Below, piece by piece: positions 43,191-52,432 of a DNA stretch of 64,000 nt (position 1 is its first letter; each line of letters starts with the position of its first letter). The position numbers were made by a program, and so were the translations under genes. The notes under the pieces are model-generated. The model ran no database searches, was not told the origin of the DNA, and was given only the letters and a program-made list of their open reading frames with translations. Origin of the DNA: Allobosea sp. Tri-44 (lineage in GTDB: Bacteria > Pseudomonadota > Alphaproteobacteria > Rhizobiales > Beijerinckiaceae); NCBI RefSeq assembly GCF_004123845.1, contig NZ_NBDP01000030.1, positions 620,001 to 684,000 on the forward strand, read 5' to 3'.

Positions 43191-43457
43191 GCGCCGGCTT
43201 ACGCCAGGGTTCGGCCGATTGAGGTGCCGTCGCCGGTTGCATTGGCAGGACCCGGCCATGGCAGCTGCTGAGGTTGCCTTGTCCAAATGCGGCTCCTGGT
43301 GACGACTCGCCGTACGGCGCCGAGGAGCGACGCTCCACCTAGTAAACTGAGCTCGCTCCCGCGACCGAACGGTGATCGATTTCGCCGTCGTTTTCACCCC
43401 TGGGTTGCGTGCTTTGGTGACCGCTCTAAATTCCAAGCGGTCGCGGGGCGCGATACG

Positions 43458-44246
43458 ATGGACAAAAGCTTCTCGGATAAGGACTACGCCGGATGGCGCG
43501 AACGTAGTGCGCGTCCTCCGAAGAGGAAGTATCCGCTGGATCGTGCTGTCGCGAGGGTATCGAGCTGGGAGCCGTTCGGCGCGCTCTCCGTCAACTCCCT
43601 GCGTCCATACCGGAGCACCTATCGGTTTCACACCGCTTTCGACGCGGGCCACCGCGCTCTTCGCAGCTGTGCAATGGGCAGGTTCGGGCTACCGTTCCTG
43701 ATCGACATCGGCATCGACGGCTTCTTGCTGAAGGCTGATGCGTTGAAACTTCATGAGATGACGCGCCGCTCGTCGGGCAACATTTTGGAGTTGGGGACTC
43801 ACAAGGGCCTGTCGACGTCGATCATGGCCAAGGCGCTGAACGCTCGCGGTTCCGGCCAGCTGGAAACAGTGGACATCGACGCGGACGCCAACGCTGTCGC
43901 CCGCACAAATGTCGCAGCTCGAGAAGGCGCCGAACGTGTGACCTTCACCTTGAAAGACGCGACGCTGCGCTTGGATGAGTTGATCGCCGAAGGGCATCGT
44001 TTCGGCTTTGTCTTCGTCGACCACTGGCACGGCTACCAGGCCACCCACGAAGCAGCCTCACGAATGGCATCGGTACTGGAGCCCGGCGGCTTCGTCTTCT
44101 TCCATGACTACCTCGGCGCCGGGAATGCGGATCCCGGTCACGTCTACGGGGTGTATCAGGCCGTGCTCGACACGATCTGCGAGGATGAGCGTTTCGCCTT
44201 CTACGGCAATTTCGGGTGCTGTGGACTGTACCGGTACTTGCCGTAG
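43458..44246 (+). CDS. Class I SAM-dependent methyltransferase
   Basis: A 262-residue methyltransferase. The AdoMet-binding motif I is NILELGTHKGLSTSIMAKAL near residue 110, followed by LETVDIDADANAV (acidic end of strand 2) and FVFVDHWHGYQATHEAASRM with the DHWH metal/substrate-type residues. The VFFHDYLG segment resembles the Methyltransf_24 group acting on glycan or lipid-linked substrates. The ATG at 43458 is chosen over the longer frame because family homology starts near it. A decayed fragment of it lies at 41365. Confidence 0.8.
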   Translation: MDKSFSDKDYAGWRERSARPPKRKYPLDRAVARVSSWEPFGALSVNSLRPYRSTYRFHTAFDAGHRALRSCAMGRFGLPFLIDIGIDGFLLKADALKLHEMTRRSSGNILELGTHKGLSTSIMAKALNARGSGQLETVDIDADANAVARTNVAAREGAERVTFTLKDATLRLDELIAEGHRFGFVFVDHWHGYQATHEAASRMASVLEPGGFVFFHDYLGAGNADPGHVYGVYQAVLDTICEDERFAFYGNFGCCGLYRYLP

Positions 44247-44286
44247 GAGTGGCCGAAAGTCAGGCTGGCGGCTAAAATTTCCGAGG

Positions 44287-45267
44287 CTATCGCTTGGTGA
44301 AGATCCCACACCCCGCCATAGGCAGATCCCGGAGTTGATCAGCCGAAAAGGTGTGGTGGTCATAGCGATCAAAGATGGCCCAGGCCCACTTGGGCAACTC
44401 GGCTTGATCGATGTCGCGGTAGGCCTTCATCTGATAGGCAAAATGCTGCGTGAACTGCCCGACATTGTCATGAATGGGGTACACGCGAAGGTCCGCCCCC
44501 GCCGCATCGGCCAGATCTTGCAAGACCGAGCGCGGGAATGCCCATTTGTCGTCCCGGTCGCGCCATCCCTCAGTCTTCTGCCGGAAAATCTGAGGCTCGA
44601 GCTCGCTGATCTGCGCTTCTGCGAATTTCAGCGCCCGCCCGCTTTCGCGGCGCAACTTCGCCTCGCGGGTAATTTCCTGGCAGATCAGCCTCAAGATGGC
44701 GTTTCCTGCTTCAAAGGGCTCGAAGAAGAACGCAGAGGCGCCCGGTTTGAGCATCCGCATCGCCATATCGATGAACGGCCCCGGCTCCGCGAGGTGATGC
44801 AAGATGGCCGCGCCGAATACGCAGTCGGCTATGCCCTCGTTCAGGTAAGGCTTTTGAGCATCCATCGCGACCGGCAAGCATCGGTCGTTGAGCCCGCGCG
44901 AATCCAGCAGCCGCTTCAAGATCGCCAGTAGGTTTGGGCTAATGTCCGTCGCTACCAGCCGCGCGCCCGGATGCAAATCCAGCATCGGCAACGTCGCGTT
45001 CCCAAATCCGCACCCTACTTCGACAATTAGCTTTGGATCTTTCAGCCCGATCCGTTCACCAGCCTCACGACAGAGTCCGTGCCAATAGTTGAAGCCCTGA
45101 TAGCGCCGGTAATAATCCTCGGCGTTCTCAAGGAAGACGGCGTTGACCCCTTCGCGGGCGGCACCCACTTCGCCTTTTGGTGAAAGCACGCCGCTGAAAG
45201 CGGGACTTTCGTGCAGTCCCAAATCGAGCAGGGCCTCCCTGAAAATCCCCTCAGCATTGAACACCAT
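44287..45267 (-). CDS. Class I SAM-dependent methyltransferase
   Basis: A 326-residue methyltransferase from the ATG at 45267, which has AGGTGAG upstream; a GTG at 45276 is possible. AdoMet motif I is LIVEVGCGFGNATLPML, then ARLVATDISPNLL and ADCVFGAAILHHLAEPGPFIDMAMRMLKPGASAFFFEPF, the full Methyltransf_11/25 pattern. A C-terminal 120-residue extension probably binds the substrate. It converges with the preceding methyltransferase 40 bases away. The substrate is unknown. Confidence 0.85.
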   Translation of the reverse strand: MVFNAEGIFREALLDLGLHESPAFSGVLSPKGEVGAAREGVNAVFLENAEDYYRRYQGFNYWHGLCREAGERIGLKDPKLIVEVGCGFGNATLPMLDLHPGARLVATDISPNLLAILKRLLDSRGLNDRCLPVAMDAQKPYLNEGIADCVFGAAILHHLAEPGPFIDMAMRMLKPGASAFFFEPFEAGNAILRLICQEITREAKLRRESGRALKFAEAQISELEPQIFRQKTEGWRDRDDKWAFPRSVLQDLADAAGADLRVYPIHDNVGQFTQHFAYQMKAYRDIDQAELPKWAWAIFDRYDHHTFSADQLRDLPMAGCGIFTKR

Positions 45268-45513
45268 TGGCCTCACCTGATTGGATGCGCAACCATAGAG
45301 AGCATCGAACTGATGACAAGGCCACCCTGACTGCTGGATAATGCCGTTTTTTGGAACTTGGTCTGGATGGCGAACGCCAGCTTGGCGTGTCCGCTCGCCA
45401 CTATGTCCAGGCCCTCACTCGCAGAATCACTGGATTCCAGCCCGACGTAGGTGTGCCGGCGGTCGTCGAGGCCGGCATGAAGGCAGACCGGTCCCCCCAC
45501 CGCACCGCCAGCC

Positions 45514-46443
45514 TTACAAACCGAATTGGTAAGTCAGCCCGAGGCCTGCCTTGAACTGGTCCTTCGAGCCGCCGGGCCCGGTCACCAACGGGGATTTGGC
45601 GGCGTCGCTGACAATCCTTGTATAGCTGCCGAAGGCGGTCGCGGAGAGGTTTTCGGTGATGCGGTAGCGGGCGCTGCCGCCGACGCCGACTTCGGCGACG
45701 CCGGCTTTCGCCTTGTAGGGTCGGTAGCCGGATGCCAGCGCCTGGTTGGCTGTGATCCCATAGGCGGATTCGGCGTATTCCTTGTCGAAGAAGCTGACGC
45801 GGGGGCCGACCGACAGGTGCAGCCGGTTGTCGAAGAGCGGCAGCCGCGCATCGGCGCTCCAGTCGATGCGCGTGCCGAGATTGCCTTCGGTTTTCTCCAG
45901 CAAGCCCAGGGCATTGATCTTGTTCTTGCTGTCGCCGAACGAAACGATGCCTTTGCTGAGCGTGATCTGCGTCGAGAAGAACCGCCCGTAGTCGTATTTG
46001 ACGAAGGCGCCTGCGGCGAGCGCAGGATCGATGTCGCCGAGGCCGGTCAGATAGCGCCTGCTCTCCTTGACCTCGCGCCCTGGCCGGAGATTCACGAACG
46101 CTCCCACCGTGAAGCCGTTTGCCGAAAAGAGGTTTACACCGATGCCCTTGTCGAGAGAGGCAAAGGCGATGTCCCTGTATTTGATGGATACATAGGGGAG
46201 CGCAGAGAATTTGGAGTCTTTGGCGCCGAAGAACTTTGGCGAGAACAAGCCAAATGCGCCGAGCTCGACGGTCCAGTCAGGCTTTTTCAGCGCGGTATCC
46301 GGGATGGCCTGAGCGGCAGGCCTGGCGAGCTCCGCTGCGGACGCCGCCGACATCGGGAACACGATGGCAAATCCTGCCATCCGGACCCGGCCGCCAAATC
46401 GCTGCCGCCTGGGCCTGGCGCTGCCGGCAAATCCGGCCGGCAT
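45514..46443 (-). CDS. MipA/OmpV family outer-membrane protein
   Basis: About 290-310 residues; the start may be the ATG at 46443 or at 46380. The N-terminus holds a signal sequence (MAGFAIVFPMSAASAAELA). The mature part is all-beta with alternating aromatic residues: WTVELGAFGLFSPKFFGAKDSKFSALPYVSIKYRD, TRIDWSADARLPLFDNRLHLSVGPRVSFFDKEYAESAYGIT, and the C-terminal KDQFKAGLGLTYQFGL with a terminal hydrophobic/aromatic strand. This is the MipA/OmpV pattern, an outer-membrane barrel linked in some species to MltA-type hydrolases. Confidence 0.82.
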   Translation of the reverse strand: MPAGFAGSARPRRQRFGGRVRMAGFAIVFPMSAASAAELARPAAQAIPDTALKKPDWTVELGAFGLFSPKFFGAKDSKFSALPYVSIKYRDIAFASLDKGIGVNLFSANGFTVGAFVNLRPGREVKESRRYLTGLGDIDPALAAGAFVKYDYGRFFSTQITLSKGIVSFGDSKNKINALGLLEKTEGNLGTRIDWSADARLPLFDNRLHLSVGPRVSFFDKEYAESAYGITANQALASGYRPYKAKAGVAEVGVGGSARYRITENLSATAFGSYTRIVSDAAKSPLVTGPGGSKDQFKAGLGLTYQFGL

Positions 46444-46889
46444 CTGATCGGGCACTGCGATCAGAGAGGCATGAACCGGGAGGGCTCCTGGCGCGTTTTC
46501 ACGGGACGCTCTAGCTATTCTGTCCGGCCGGCCGCAGTAACGCATTTCAAAGCTCCAATCGCATGTCGTCTTGACGGCAAGGCCATGCAGCCGCGGCTGC
46601 GTGCAGGCGCAGGGCGTTCCGCCCAGTCCATCTGCTCGCTGTAAAGATCGTTGATTGCGCCAGGATTGCCACGGCGGACGACCGCCGCTGATCATCAGGC
46701 CGGAGGCTGTCTGGTAGCCTCCGGCGTCCCGCACGCGGGGCAAACTGTCCTGCGGCTACTTCATAAATGGCGGCGAGGCTTTGCCGGCGAGCCGGCCCGC
46801 TGCCTGGCTTCCGCCTGATCACTTGCGATCGAACCATTCCGCCGCCGGCGCGTTGTTTCAGTACACCATTCAGAACAGGAGGATGTCCG
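46444..46889. other. Intergenic segment with one hairpin
   Basis: No supported gene. A perfect 10-base inverted repeat, GCCGGAGGCT (46699-46708) and AGCCTCCGGC (46716-46725) with a 7-base loop, has no T-run, so it is not a clear terminator. Confidence 0.5.
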
Positions 46890-47096
46890 ATGGACTGGAA
46901 CCGCGTCGAAGGGAACTGGAAGCAACTCAAGGGCAAGGTCAAGGAGCAGTGGGGCAAGCTGACCGATGACGATCTCGATGTCATCGCCGGCAAGCGCGAC
47001 CAGCTCGAGGGCAAGATTCAGGAGCGCTACGGCATCGAGAAGGACAAGGTCCGGACCGATGTCGACGACTGGTACGGCCGCCAGACCTGGCACTGA
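46890..47096 (+). CDS. CsbD family stress-response protein
   Basis: A 68-residue protein, MDWNRVEGNWKQLKGKVKEQWGKLTDDDLDVIAGKRDQLEGKIQERYG, which is the whole CsbD pattern. AGGAGG at 46877 gives the start. CsbD proteins are small, hydrophilic and induced by general stress; their molecular function is not known. A terminator hairpin follows at 47146. Confidence 0.93.
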   Translation: MDWNRVEGNWKQLKGKVKEQWGKLTDDDLDVIAGKRDQLEGKIQERYGIEKDKVRTDVDDWYGRQTWH

Positions 47097-47145
47097 GCAC
47101 TCGCGGTCGCCTCACGCTGCAAGTCGGGCGTGACCGTTGAAAAAA

Positions 47146-47173
47146 GGCCCCGTCGGCTCTCGCCGGCGGGGCC
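47146..47173 (+). terminator. Rho-independent terminator after the CsbD gene
   Basis: GGCCCCG at 47146 pairs with CGGGGCC ending at 47173, followed by TTT. A run of A before the stem would give a weaker hairpin on the opposite strand. Confidence 0.7.
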
Positions 47174-47276
47174 TTTCGTTTGCCCGGACCGCCCCGTCAT
47201 CGCAGCGTCACTGCGCCGCCCTAGCGTAACTCTGTTGATCTTGCCCCTTTGCGGGCCCGACAGGGTGGATAGACGC

Positions 47277-48320
47277 ATGAAGCTCCTGGCCAGGCTGGCT
47301 GTCGCCAGCGTCCTTCTTGCCTCGTCGGTGGCGCCTGCCTATGCCGAGCCGATCACTGGCGCGGGTTCGAGCTTCGCCTTCCCGGTCATCGGCAAATGGG
47401 CGCAGAGCTATCGCGTCGCCAAGTCCGACGGCGCCGAGATGACCCCGCTCGATATCGGCGTCGATTACGAGCCGATCGGCTCGCTCGGCGGCGAGGTCCG
47501 CGTCACGCAGCGCGCCGCCGATTTCGGCACCTCCGACCGGCCGCTCTCCTCCGAGGAGTTGCAGCGCTCGGCCCTGATCCAGTTCCCGATCGTCATGGGC
47601 GGCATCGTCCCCGTGGTGAACCTCGACGGCGTCGGCCCCGGCCAGATCAGGTTCACCGGCGCACTCCTCGCCGACATCTATCTCGGCAAGATCAAGCTCT
47701 GGTCCGATCCGGCGATCAAGGCGGCCAATCCCGAGCTGAAGCTGCCCGACGCCCCGATCAGCGTGATCTATCGTGCCGATGGCTCGGGCACGAGCTTCAA
47801 CTGGACCGACTATCTCGCCAAGGCGAGCCCGGAATGGCGCGAGAAGATCGGCGTCAATACGCAAGTCGCCTGGCCGGTCGGGAAGGGCGCCGAGCGCAGC
47901 CAGGGTGTGACGGAGGCGGTGAAGCGGACGAAGAACGCGATCGGCTATGTCGAGTTCGGCCAGGTCGTGCGCGCCGGCCTCGCCTATGCCCAGGTGCAGA
48001 ACAAGGCCGGCGCCTTCGTCAAGCCGGATCCGGCGAGCTTCACCGCTGCCGCGGCCAGCGCCGAATGGGCCACGGCCAAGGATTTCGGGCTGATGCTGAC
48101 CGACGCGCCGGGTGCCGACGCCTATCCGATCGTCGCCACCACCTTCGCCCTGGTGCCGAAGCCGCGGACGCGCCGCACACAGGAGGTGCTCGACTTCTTC
48201 CGCCTCTCCTTCGAGAGCGGCGCGGCTGATGCGACCACGCTCGGCTATGTCCCGCTGCCCGCGACACTGGTCAAGCAGGTCAAGGATTACTGGGCCGCCA
48301 GCATGAAGGCCGGCAGCTAA
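47277..48320 (+). CDS. pstS: Phosphate ABC transporter substrate-binding protein PstS
   Basis: A 347-residue periplasmic phosphate-binding protein. The signal peptide MKLLARLAVASVLLASSVAPAYA is followed by EPITGAGSSFAFPVIGKWAQSY with the phosphate-binding GAGSSF loop. Next come DFGTSDRPLSSEEL, IYRADGSGTSFNWTDYL (second phosphate-contact loop) and the usual VEFGQVVRAGLAYAQVQN. The ATG at 47277 begins the signal peptide. It is single here; the pstCAB and phoU genes are not adjacent. It would bind inorganic phosphate for high-affinity import. Confidence 0.93.
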   Translation: MKLLARLAVASVLLASSVAPAYAEPITGAGSSFAFPVIGKWAQSYRVAKSDGAEMTPLDIGVDYEPIGSLGGEVRVTQRAADFGTSDRPLSSEELQRSALIQFPIVMGGIVPVVNLDGVGPGQIRFTGALLADIYLGKIKLWSDPAIKAANPELKLPDAPISVIYRADGSGTSFNWTDYLAKASPEWREKIGVNTQVAWPVGKGAERSQGVTEAVKRTKNAIGYVEFGQVVRAGLAYAQVQNKAGAFVKPDPASFTAAAASAEWATAKDFGLMLTDAPGADAYPIVATTFALVPKPRTRRTQEVLDFFRLSFESGAADATTLGYVPLPATLVKQVKDYWAASMKAGS

Positions 48321-48482
48321 ACTGAGGCAACCTACCGGCTGTCTCACATTCGGCGCTGTGATGCGATCTTCCGCGTCACAGCCAACACGAACACCGCGCT
48401 CAGGCACCGTTCATCGAACGGCCCTTATCCTGGTCTCCAATGATCTACACTCGGCTGCGGTCGAGAGACCAGGAGGACAGGC

Positions 48483-48803
48483 ATGATCAGGACACTCGCT
48501 CTCGCTGCCCTCATCGGCACCGCCATCTCGTCGATCACGAGCGCAAACGCCCAGTATTACGATCCCTATTATCGATCGGCGCCGCGCTATGATTACGACA
48601 GGCCGCCGCCACCCTATGGCTACGACCGCCCGCGTTACCGCGATGACGGCCCGCGCTATGGCTATGACCGGCCCCAGCGCCGCCGCTTCGGCGATGTCTG
48701 CCTGACCTCGCGCGGCTCATGCGCGGCCGAGCCCGCGCCAAGGAACTCGTCCTGCGGCTGCTATATCGAAGGCTTCGGCATGAAGCGGGGCGCGATCGAG
48801 TGA
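48483..48803 (+). CDS. Small exported Tyr/Pro/Arg-rich protein
   Basis: A 106-residue protein with a signal peptide (MIRTLALAALIGTAISSITSANA). A low-complexity YDRPPPPYGYDRPRYRDDGPRYGYDRPQ segment follows, then a Cys-rich end (VCLTSRGSCAAEPAPRNSSCGCYIEGFG) with four Cys. GGAGGACAGGC precedes the ATG. It is probably a periplasmic or surface protein; function unknown. Confidence 0.7.
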   Translation: MIRTLALAALIGTAISSITSANAQYYDPYYRSAPRYDYDRPPPPYGYDRPRYRDDGPRYGYDRPQRRRFGDVCLTSRGSCAAEPAPRNSSCGCYIEGFGMKRGAIE

Positions 48804-49027
48804 GGCCAGCCTCGGCTGAGCCGCTCGGCCGCGCTTCCGACCAGTCTCGGTGTCACCAAATACTGGTTTCGCCAAGCGTTCCAGCTGCGGGATAGGCCGC
48901 CCGCAGCTGAGCCAGACTGGTTAATTTTACCTTGTTTCGCAGTTAACCTTGTCTTCATAGATCATATCAGGCTTTCTCTCCCCAACGACGCAGCGGCATC
49001 GCGGCGCAATGCAGGGTTGAGTCAGCT

Positions 49028-49648
49028 ATGACGTTCAAGCTTCTTTCGCTTTCGGCGCTCGCCACCACGGCCCTCGTCGGCCTCGCCGCCCCGGCTGTGG
49101 CCGGCGGCTGCGGCGGCTCTTCCTGCTACAGCGCGCCCGTCAGCAACTGCGGTGGCGGCTCCTGCTACAAGCTGGTCTCGAAGCCGCCGGTCTACGGCGC
49201 GGTCGACGAGAGTTATGTCGTGCGTCCCGAGCGCACCTTCTCCAAGGTCATCCCGGCCGAATACGATACCGTCACCGAGAAGGTGGTGGTCCAGCCGGAG
49301 CGCCGCATCGCCCGCCACATCCCGGCCCAGTACAAGACCGTCTCCGAGAAGGTCCTGATCTCGCCGGCGACCAAGCGCTGGGACGTCAGCCGCGATGCTT
49401 ACGGCCGGACAACCGGCTGCTGGGTGTATGTCCCGGCGCAGTACGGCTATCAGCAGCGTACCGTCGAAGTGGCGCCGGCCTCGGTCGATTACGACGTCGT
49501 TCCCGCCGTCTATGGCCAGCGCAGCAGGCGCGTGATGGTCAGCGCAACGCGTGTCGTGCACGAGACCGTGCCCGCCGAATACGCGACCCGTCAGCGCCAG
49601 GTCCTGGTCAGCCCCGGCTCGCAGTACTGGGCCAAAAGCGGCTACTGA
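49028..49648 (+). CDS. Exported repeat protein with VPAxY-type repeats
   Basis: A 206-residue protein with a signal peptide (MTFKLLSLSALATTALVGLAAPAVAGG), a Gly/Cys-rich linker and then tandem repeats of about 22 residues: KVIPAEYDTVTEKVVVQPE, RHIPAQYKTVSEKVLISPA, VYVPAQYGYQQRTVEVAPA, VVPAVYGQRSRRVMVSAT and TVPAEYATRQRQVLVSPG. The alternating pattern suggests short beta-hairpins in the periplasm or on the surface. No enzyme motif. A strong terminator follows. Confidence 0.75.
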   Translation: MTFKLLSLSALATTALVGLAAPAVAGGCGGSSCYSAPVSNCGGGSCYKLVSKPPVYGAVDESYVVRPERTFSKVIPAEYDTVTEKVVVQPERRIARHIPAQYKTVSEKVLISPATKRWDVSRDAYGRTTGCWVYVPAQYGYQQRTVEVAPASVDYDVVPAVYGQRSRRVMVSATRVVHETVPAEYATRQRQVLVSPGSQYWAKSGY

Positions 49649-49699
49649 GTTTTCTGGGTTTTCTACGTAGTACCTGTCACCACGTAACAAGCACCTCAC

Positions 49700-49726
49700 G
49701 CCCCGGCTTCGGCCGGGGCTCTTTTT
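49700..49726 (+). terminator. Rho-independent terminator after the repeat protein
   Basis: Perfect 8-bp stem GCCCCGGC-TTCG-GCCGGGGC (49700-49719) with a stable TTCG loop, then TCTTTTTTG. Confidence 0.92.
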
Positions 49727-49865
49727 TGTGCTGATGCGAATAGAGCGCGCGTCATACTCGGGCTTGACCCGAGCATCTCAGGCCGGATGAAGCTCGGATC
49801 AGCGCCTTCTCGTCAGGAGATTCCCGGCTCTCAGCTTCGCTGCAGCCGAGCATGGCGGCGTTAGC

Positions 49866-50135
49866 TCACGCCAGCCCGCCGGTCAGCAGGATCAGCACGC
49901 CGATGCCGAGCGCGAAGGCGAGGATACGGGCGGGCATAGAGAAGAGCGTGCCCGGCGCCTGCTTGGTGACGAAGCCGGCGACGACCTCGACCAGCGCCAA
50001 TGCCAGAAGCACATAGACGAAGGGCGGGAAGCTGCCGCCCTTGGCGATCCAGCCATTGTTGACGGCCAGCGAGGCGAATGCGCCCAGCCCGACGCCGGCA
50101 GCGGCGAAATACTGCTCGGGCCGGCTGAAGCGCAT
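49866..50135 (-). CDS. Small membrane protein of unknown function
   Basis: An 89-residue protein with three hydrophobic segments (about residues 10-24, 40-56, 67-88; ending ARILAFALGIGVLILLTGGLA). A longer frame upstream is less likely since the ATG at 50135 starts the membrane protein directly. It lies downstream of infA, in the same direction. No family recognised. Confidence 0.65.
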   Translation of the reverse strand: MRFSRPEQYFAAAGVGLGAFASLAVNNGWIAKGGSFPPFVYVLLALALVEVVAGFVTKQAPGTLFSMPARILAFALGIGVLILLTGGLA

Positions 50136-50200
50136 CAGCGCGCTTTCCGTTCTGCCGGAATCGGCCGAACGACAAGAATTCGCGCAGAATCAAAAAAGTC

Positions 50201-50249
50201 GAGCATGTCCGCATCGCAAAAGCGGTGCCCACTTTTGCGGGACATGCTC
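50201..50249. repeat. Dispersed palindromic repeat downstream of infA
   Basis: GAGCATGTCCGC at 50201 pairs with GCGGGACATGCTC ending at 50249 around a partly palindromic centre. This sequence type is a widespread intergenic repeat in Hyphomicrobiales and may help end the infA transcript. Confidence 0.75.
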
Positions 50250-50252
50250 ATG

Positions 50253-50522
50253 TCAGCGCCGGCGGAAGTTCTGCGGGCGAGGCGGCATCGGGCCGGGGCT
50301 CGCGGTCTTCTGGCGGAAATTGATGCGGCCGCGATCGAGATCGTAGGGCGACATCTCGACGACGACGCGGTCGCCGGCGATGGTGCGGATGCGGTTCTTC
50401 TTCATCTTGCCGGCGGCATAGGCCAGGATGACGTGATCATTGTCGAGCTTCACCCGATAGTTGCCGTCGGGAAGCACCTCGACCACGGTGCCGTCGAATT
50501 CGAGCAGTTCTTCTTTCGCCAT
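50253..50522 (-). CDS. infA: Translation initiation factor IF-1
   Basis: An 89-residue protein. [67 protein letters not shown] is the complete IF-1 OB fold. The C-terminal extension of about 17 residues, basic and Pro-rich, is longer than the 72 residues of the E. coli protein but usual in this order. It binds the 30S A site during initiation. An upstream pair of palindromes separates it from the helicase gene. Confidence 0.96.
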   Translation of the reverse strand: MAKEELLEFDGTVVEVLPDGNYRVKLDNDHVILAYAAGKMKKNRIRTIAGDRVVVEMSPYDLDRGRINFRQKTASPGPMPPRPQNFRRR

Positions 50523-50590
50523 TCGCTGATCCTTCGTCTTGTCTGCGGCGGGAGGGCCAAGCCTTGTCGGCTCGGCCCCAGAGCCGGATC

Positions 50591-50683
50591 CGATCAGGTT
50601 GGATCAACCTGATCGGTGAATCCGTCTCTCACTTTGAGTTTAGAGACCGTTTTACCAATCAGCTTGCGATGCAAGCTGATTGG
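50591..50683. repeat. Two perfect palindromes upstream of infA
   Basis: CCGATCAGGTT-GGATC-AACCTGATCGG at 50591-50617 and CCAATCAGCTTGC-GAT-GCAAGCTGATTGG at 50655-50683. Their arms are related in part (ATCAG). They lie between the helicase stop and the infA start. Confidence 0.8.
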
Positions 50684-50710
50684 AACGGGCTCTAGCGGCT
50701 CTAGCGCGTA

Positions 50711-52258
50711 TCAGTTCGGGCGCCGCCGTCCGCCGCCGGTGCGTCGTTGTTCCGTTCTTTGCTGCAAGAACGCCACGCCGCCAAGCCCTTCCTTGCCGGA
50801 AACCGCTTCTTTTCGCGCGCCGCCCGCCTCATGGCGCGGAGCGGGGCGCTCATGGCGCGGCTGCTCCTGTCGCGCCTGATGCGGCCGCGGCTGCTCGCGA
50901 CGCTGCTCCTGCCGCTCGCCCTGCTCCGGGCGCTGGGCGTTGCGGCCCTGCCCGCCCCTGCCGTCGCGGCGTTGGCCCTGCCCTGCCCCGTTATGGGCTT
51001 GCGGCCGGCCCTGCCCCTGGCTGCGACCACCGCGGTTCTGTGGCGGCTTCTTCGGGGTACGGCCGTCCCAATGCGGCACGTCGCCGATCGGGGTGAGCGC
51101 AACCTTGGTCAGCTTCTCGATCGCGGCGAGATCGCCGCGCTCTTCCGGCGTGCAGAAGGCGATGGCCACGCCCGATGCTCCGGCACGCGCGGTACGGCCG
51201 ATGCGGTGAACATAGGTCTCGGCCACGTTAGGCAGGTCGAAATTGACGACATGGCTGATGCCGTCGACATCGATGCCGCGCGCGGCGATATCGGTCGCGA
51301 CGAGGATGAGAAGCTCGCCGTCGCGGAAGGCACCGAGGGCACGCTCGCGCTGGCCCTGGCTCTTGTTGCCATGGATCGCGGCGGACTTGATGCCGGCGAG
51401 CTCGAGCTGGCGCACGACCTTGTCGGCGCCATGCTTGGTGCGGGTGAAGACGATGGCGCGCTCCATCTCGGGAACGCTCAAGGTCTTCGCCAGCAAGGCC
51501 GGCTTCTGGCCCGCTTCCGTGAAGATGACGCGCTGGTCGACCTTCTCGGCGGTGGTCGCGACGGGCGCAACCGCGACCTCGACCGGATCGGTCAGGTAGG
51601 CGGAGGCGATCTCGCGGATCGCCTTCGGCATCGTCGCCGAGAACAGCAGAGTCTGGCGCTGCTTCGGGATCAGGGTCGCGATCTTGCGCAGGGCGTGGAT
51701 GAAGCCGAGGTCGAGCATCTGGTCGGCTTCGTCCAGCACCAGGAACTCGATCTCGCGCAGCGAGACGGCGCGCTGGTCGACGAGGTCGAGCAGGCGGCCC
51801 GGGGTCGCGACGAGAATGTCGATATGCTGGCCGAGCGCGCGGATCTGCTTGCCGACCGGCACGCCACCGAAGATCACCGTCGACTTCAGCGGGGTGAACT
51901 GAGCGTAGGTGCGGATGCTCGCCTCGATCTGGGCTGCAAGCTCGCGGGTCGGCGACAGGATGAGCGCGCGCACGGAACGCGGCTGCATGCGCCGCGGCTG
52001 GTTCATCAGCCGGTGCAGCATGGGCAGCGAGAAGGCAGCCGTCTTGCCGGTGCCGGTCTGGGCGGCGCCGAGCAGGTCACGACCGTCGCGAATGGAAGGG
52101 ATCGCCTGCGCCTGGATCGGCGTCGGCGTCTCGTAACCTTCGGCGGCGAGCGCTTTGAGAAGCGGCTCGGCCAGGCCGAGGTCGGTGAACTTTGTCAAAT
52201 CAGGTCTTTCTGAGCCGGATGACAGGGGCGCACGTGGTGAACGGAAGCGCCTCGGCAT
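50711..52258 (-). CDS. DEAD-box ATP-dependent RNA helicase (RhlE type)
   Basis: A protein of about 515 residues, start taken at the ATG at 52258. All helicase motifs are visible in order: Q motif YETPTPIQAQAIP, motif I AQTGTGKT, PTRELA, TPGR, DEAD (LVLDEADQML), SAT, the C-terminal lobe VFTRTKHGADKV, ATDIAARGIDVDGISHVVNFDLP, and HRIGRTARAG. The last 140 residues are a low-complexity Arg/Gln/Gly/Pro-rich tail for RNA binding. Likely roles are ribosome assembly and RNA turnover, especially in the cold; a cold-shock gene follows upstream in the same direction. Confidence 0.93.
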   Translation of the reverse strand: MPRRFRSPRAPLSSGSERPDLTKFTDLGLAEPLLKALAAEGYETPTPIQAQAIPSIRDGRDLLGAAQTGTGKTAAFSLPMLHRLMNQPRRMQPRSVRALILSPTRELAAQIEASIRTYAQFTPLKSTVIFGGVPVGKQIRALGQHIDILVATPGRLLDLVDQRAVSLREIEFLVLDEADQMLDLGFIHALRKIATLIPKQRQTLLFSATMPKAIREIASAYLTDPVEVAVAPVATTAEKVDQRVIFTEAGQKPALLAKTLSVPEMERAIVFTRTKHGADKVVRQLELAGIKSAAIHGNKSQGQRERALGAFRDGELLILVATDIAARGIDVDGISHVVNFDLPNVAETYVHRIGRTARAGASGVAIAFCTPEERGDLAAIEKLTKVALTPIGDVPHWDGRTPKKPPQNRGGRSQGQGRPQAHNGAGQGQRRDGRGGQGRNAQRPEQGERQEQRREQPRPHQARQEQPRHERPAPRHEAGGARKEAVSGKEGLGGVAFLQQRTEQRRTGGGRRRPN

Positions 52259-52432
52259 GCCATCTCGGTCTACGCATGGTCTCTTTCCGCCCGGCGAACC
52301 GCTAGCCACTGCGCCGGGGGATATGGTGTAACAGGCATGGCACGCCCCATCGTTCGGCCATTAGGCCGAGGACAGGCGTGCCAGCCCGATCTTGGAACGG
52401 ACGGACCGGAACAGTCCGCCCGGATCGTATCG

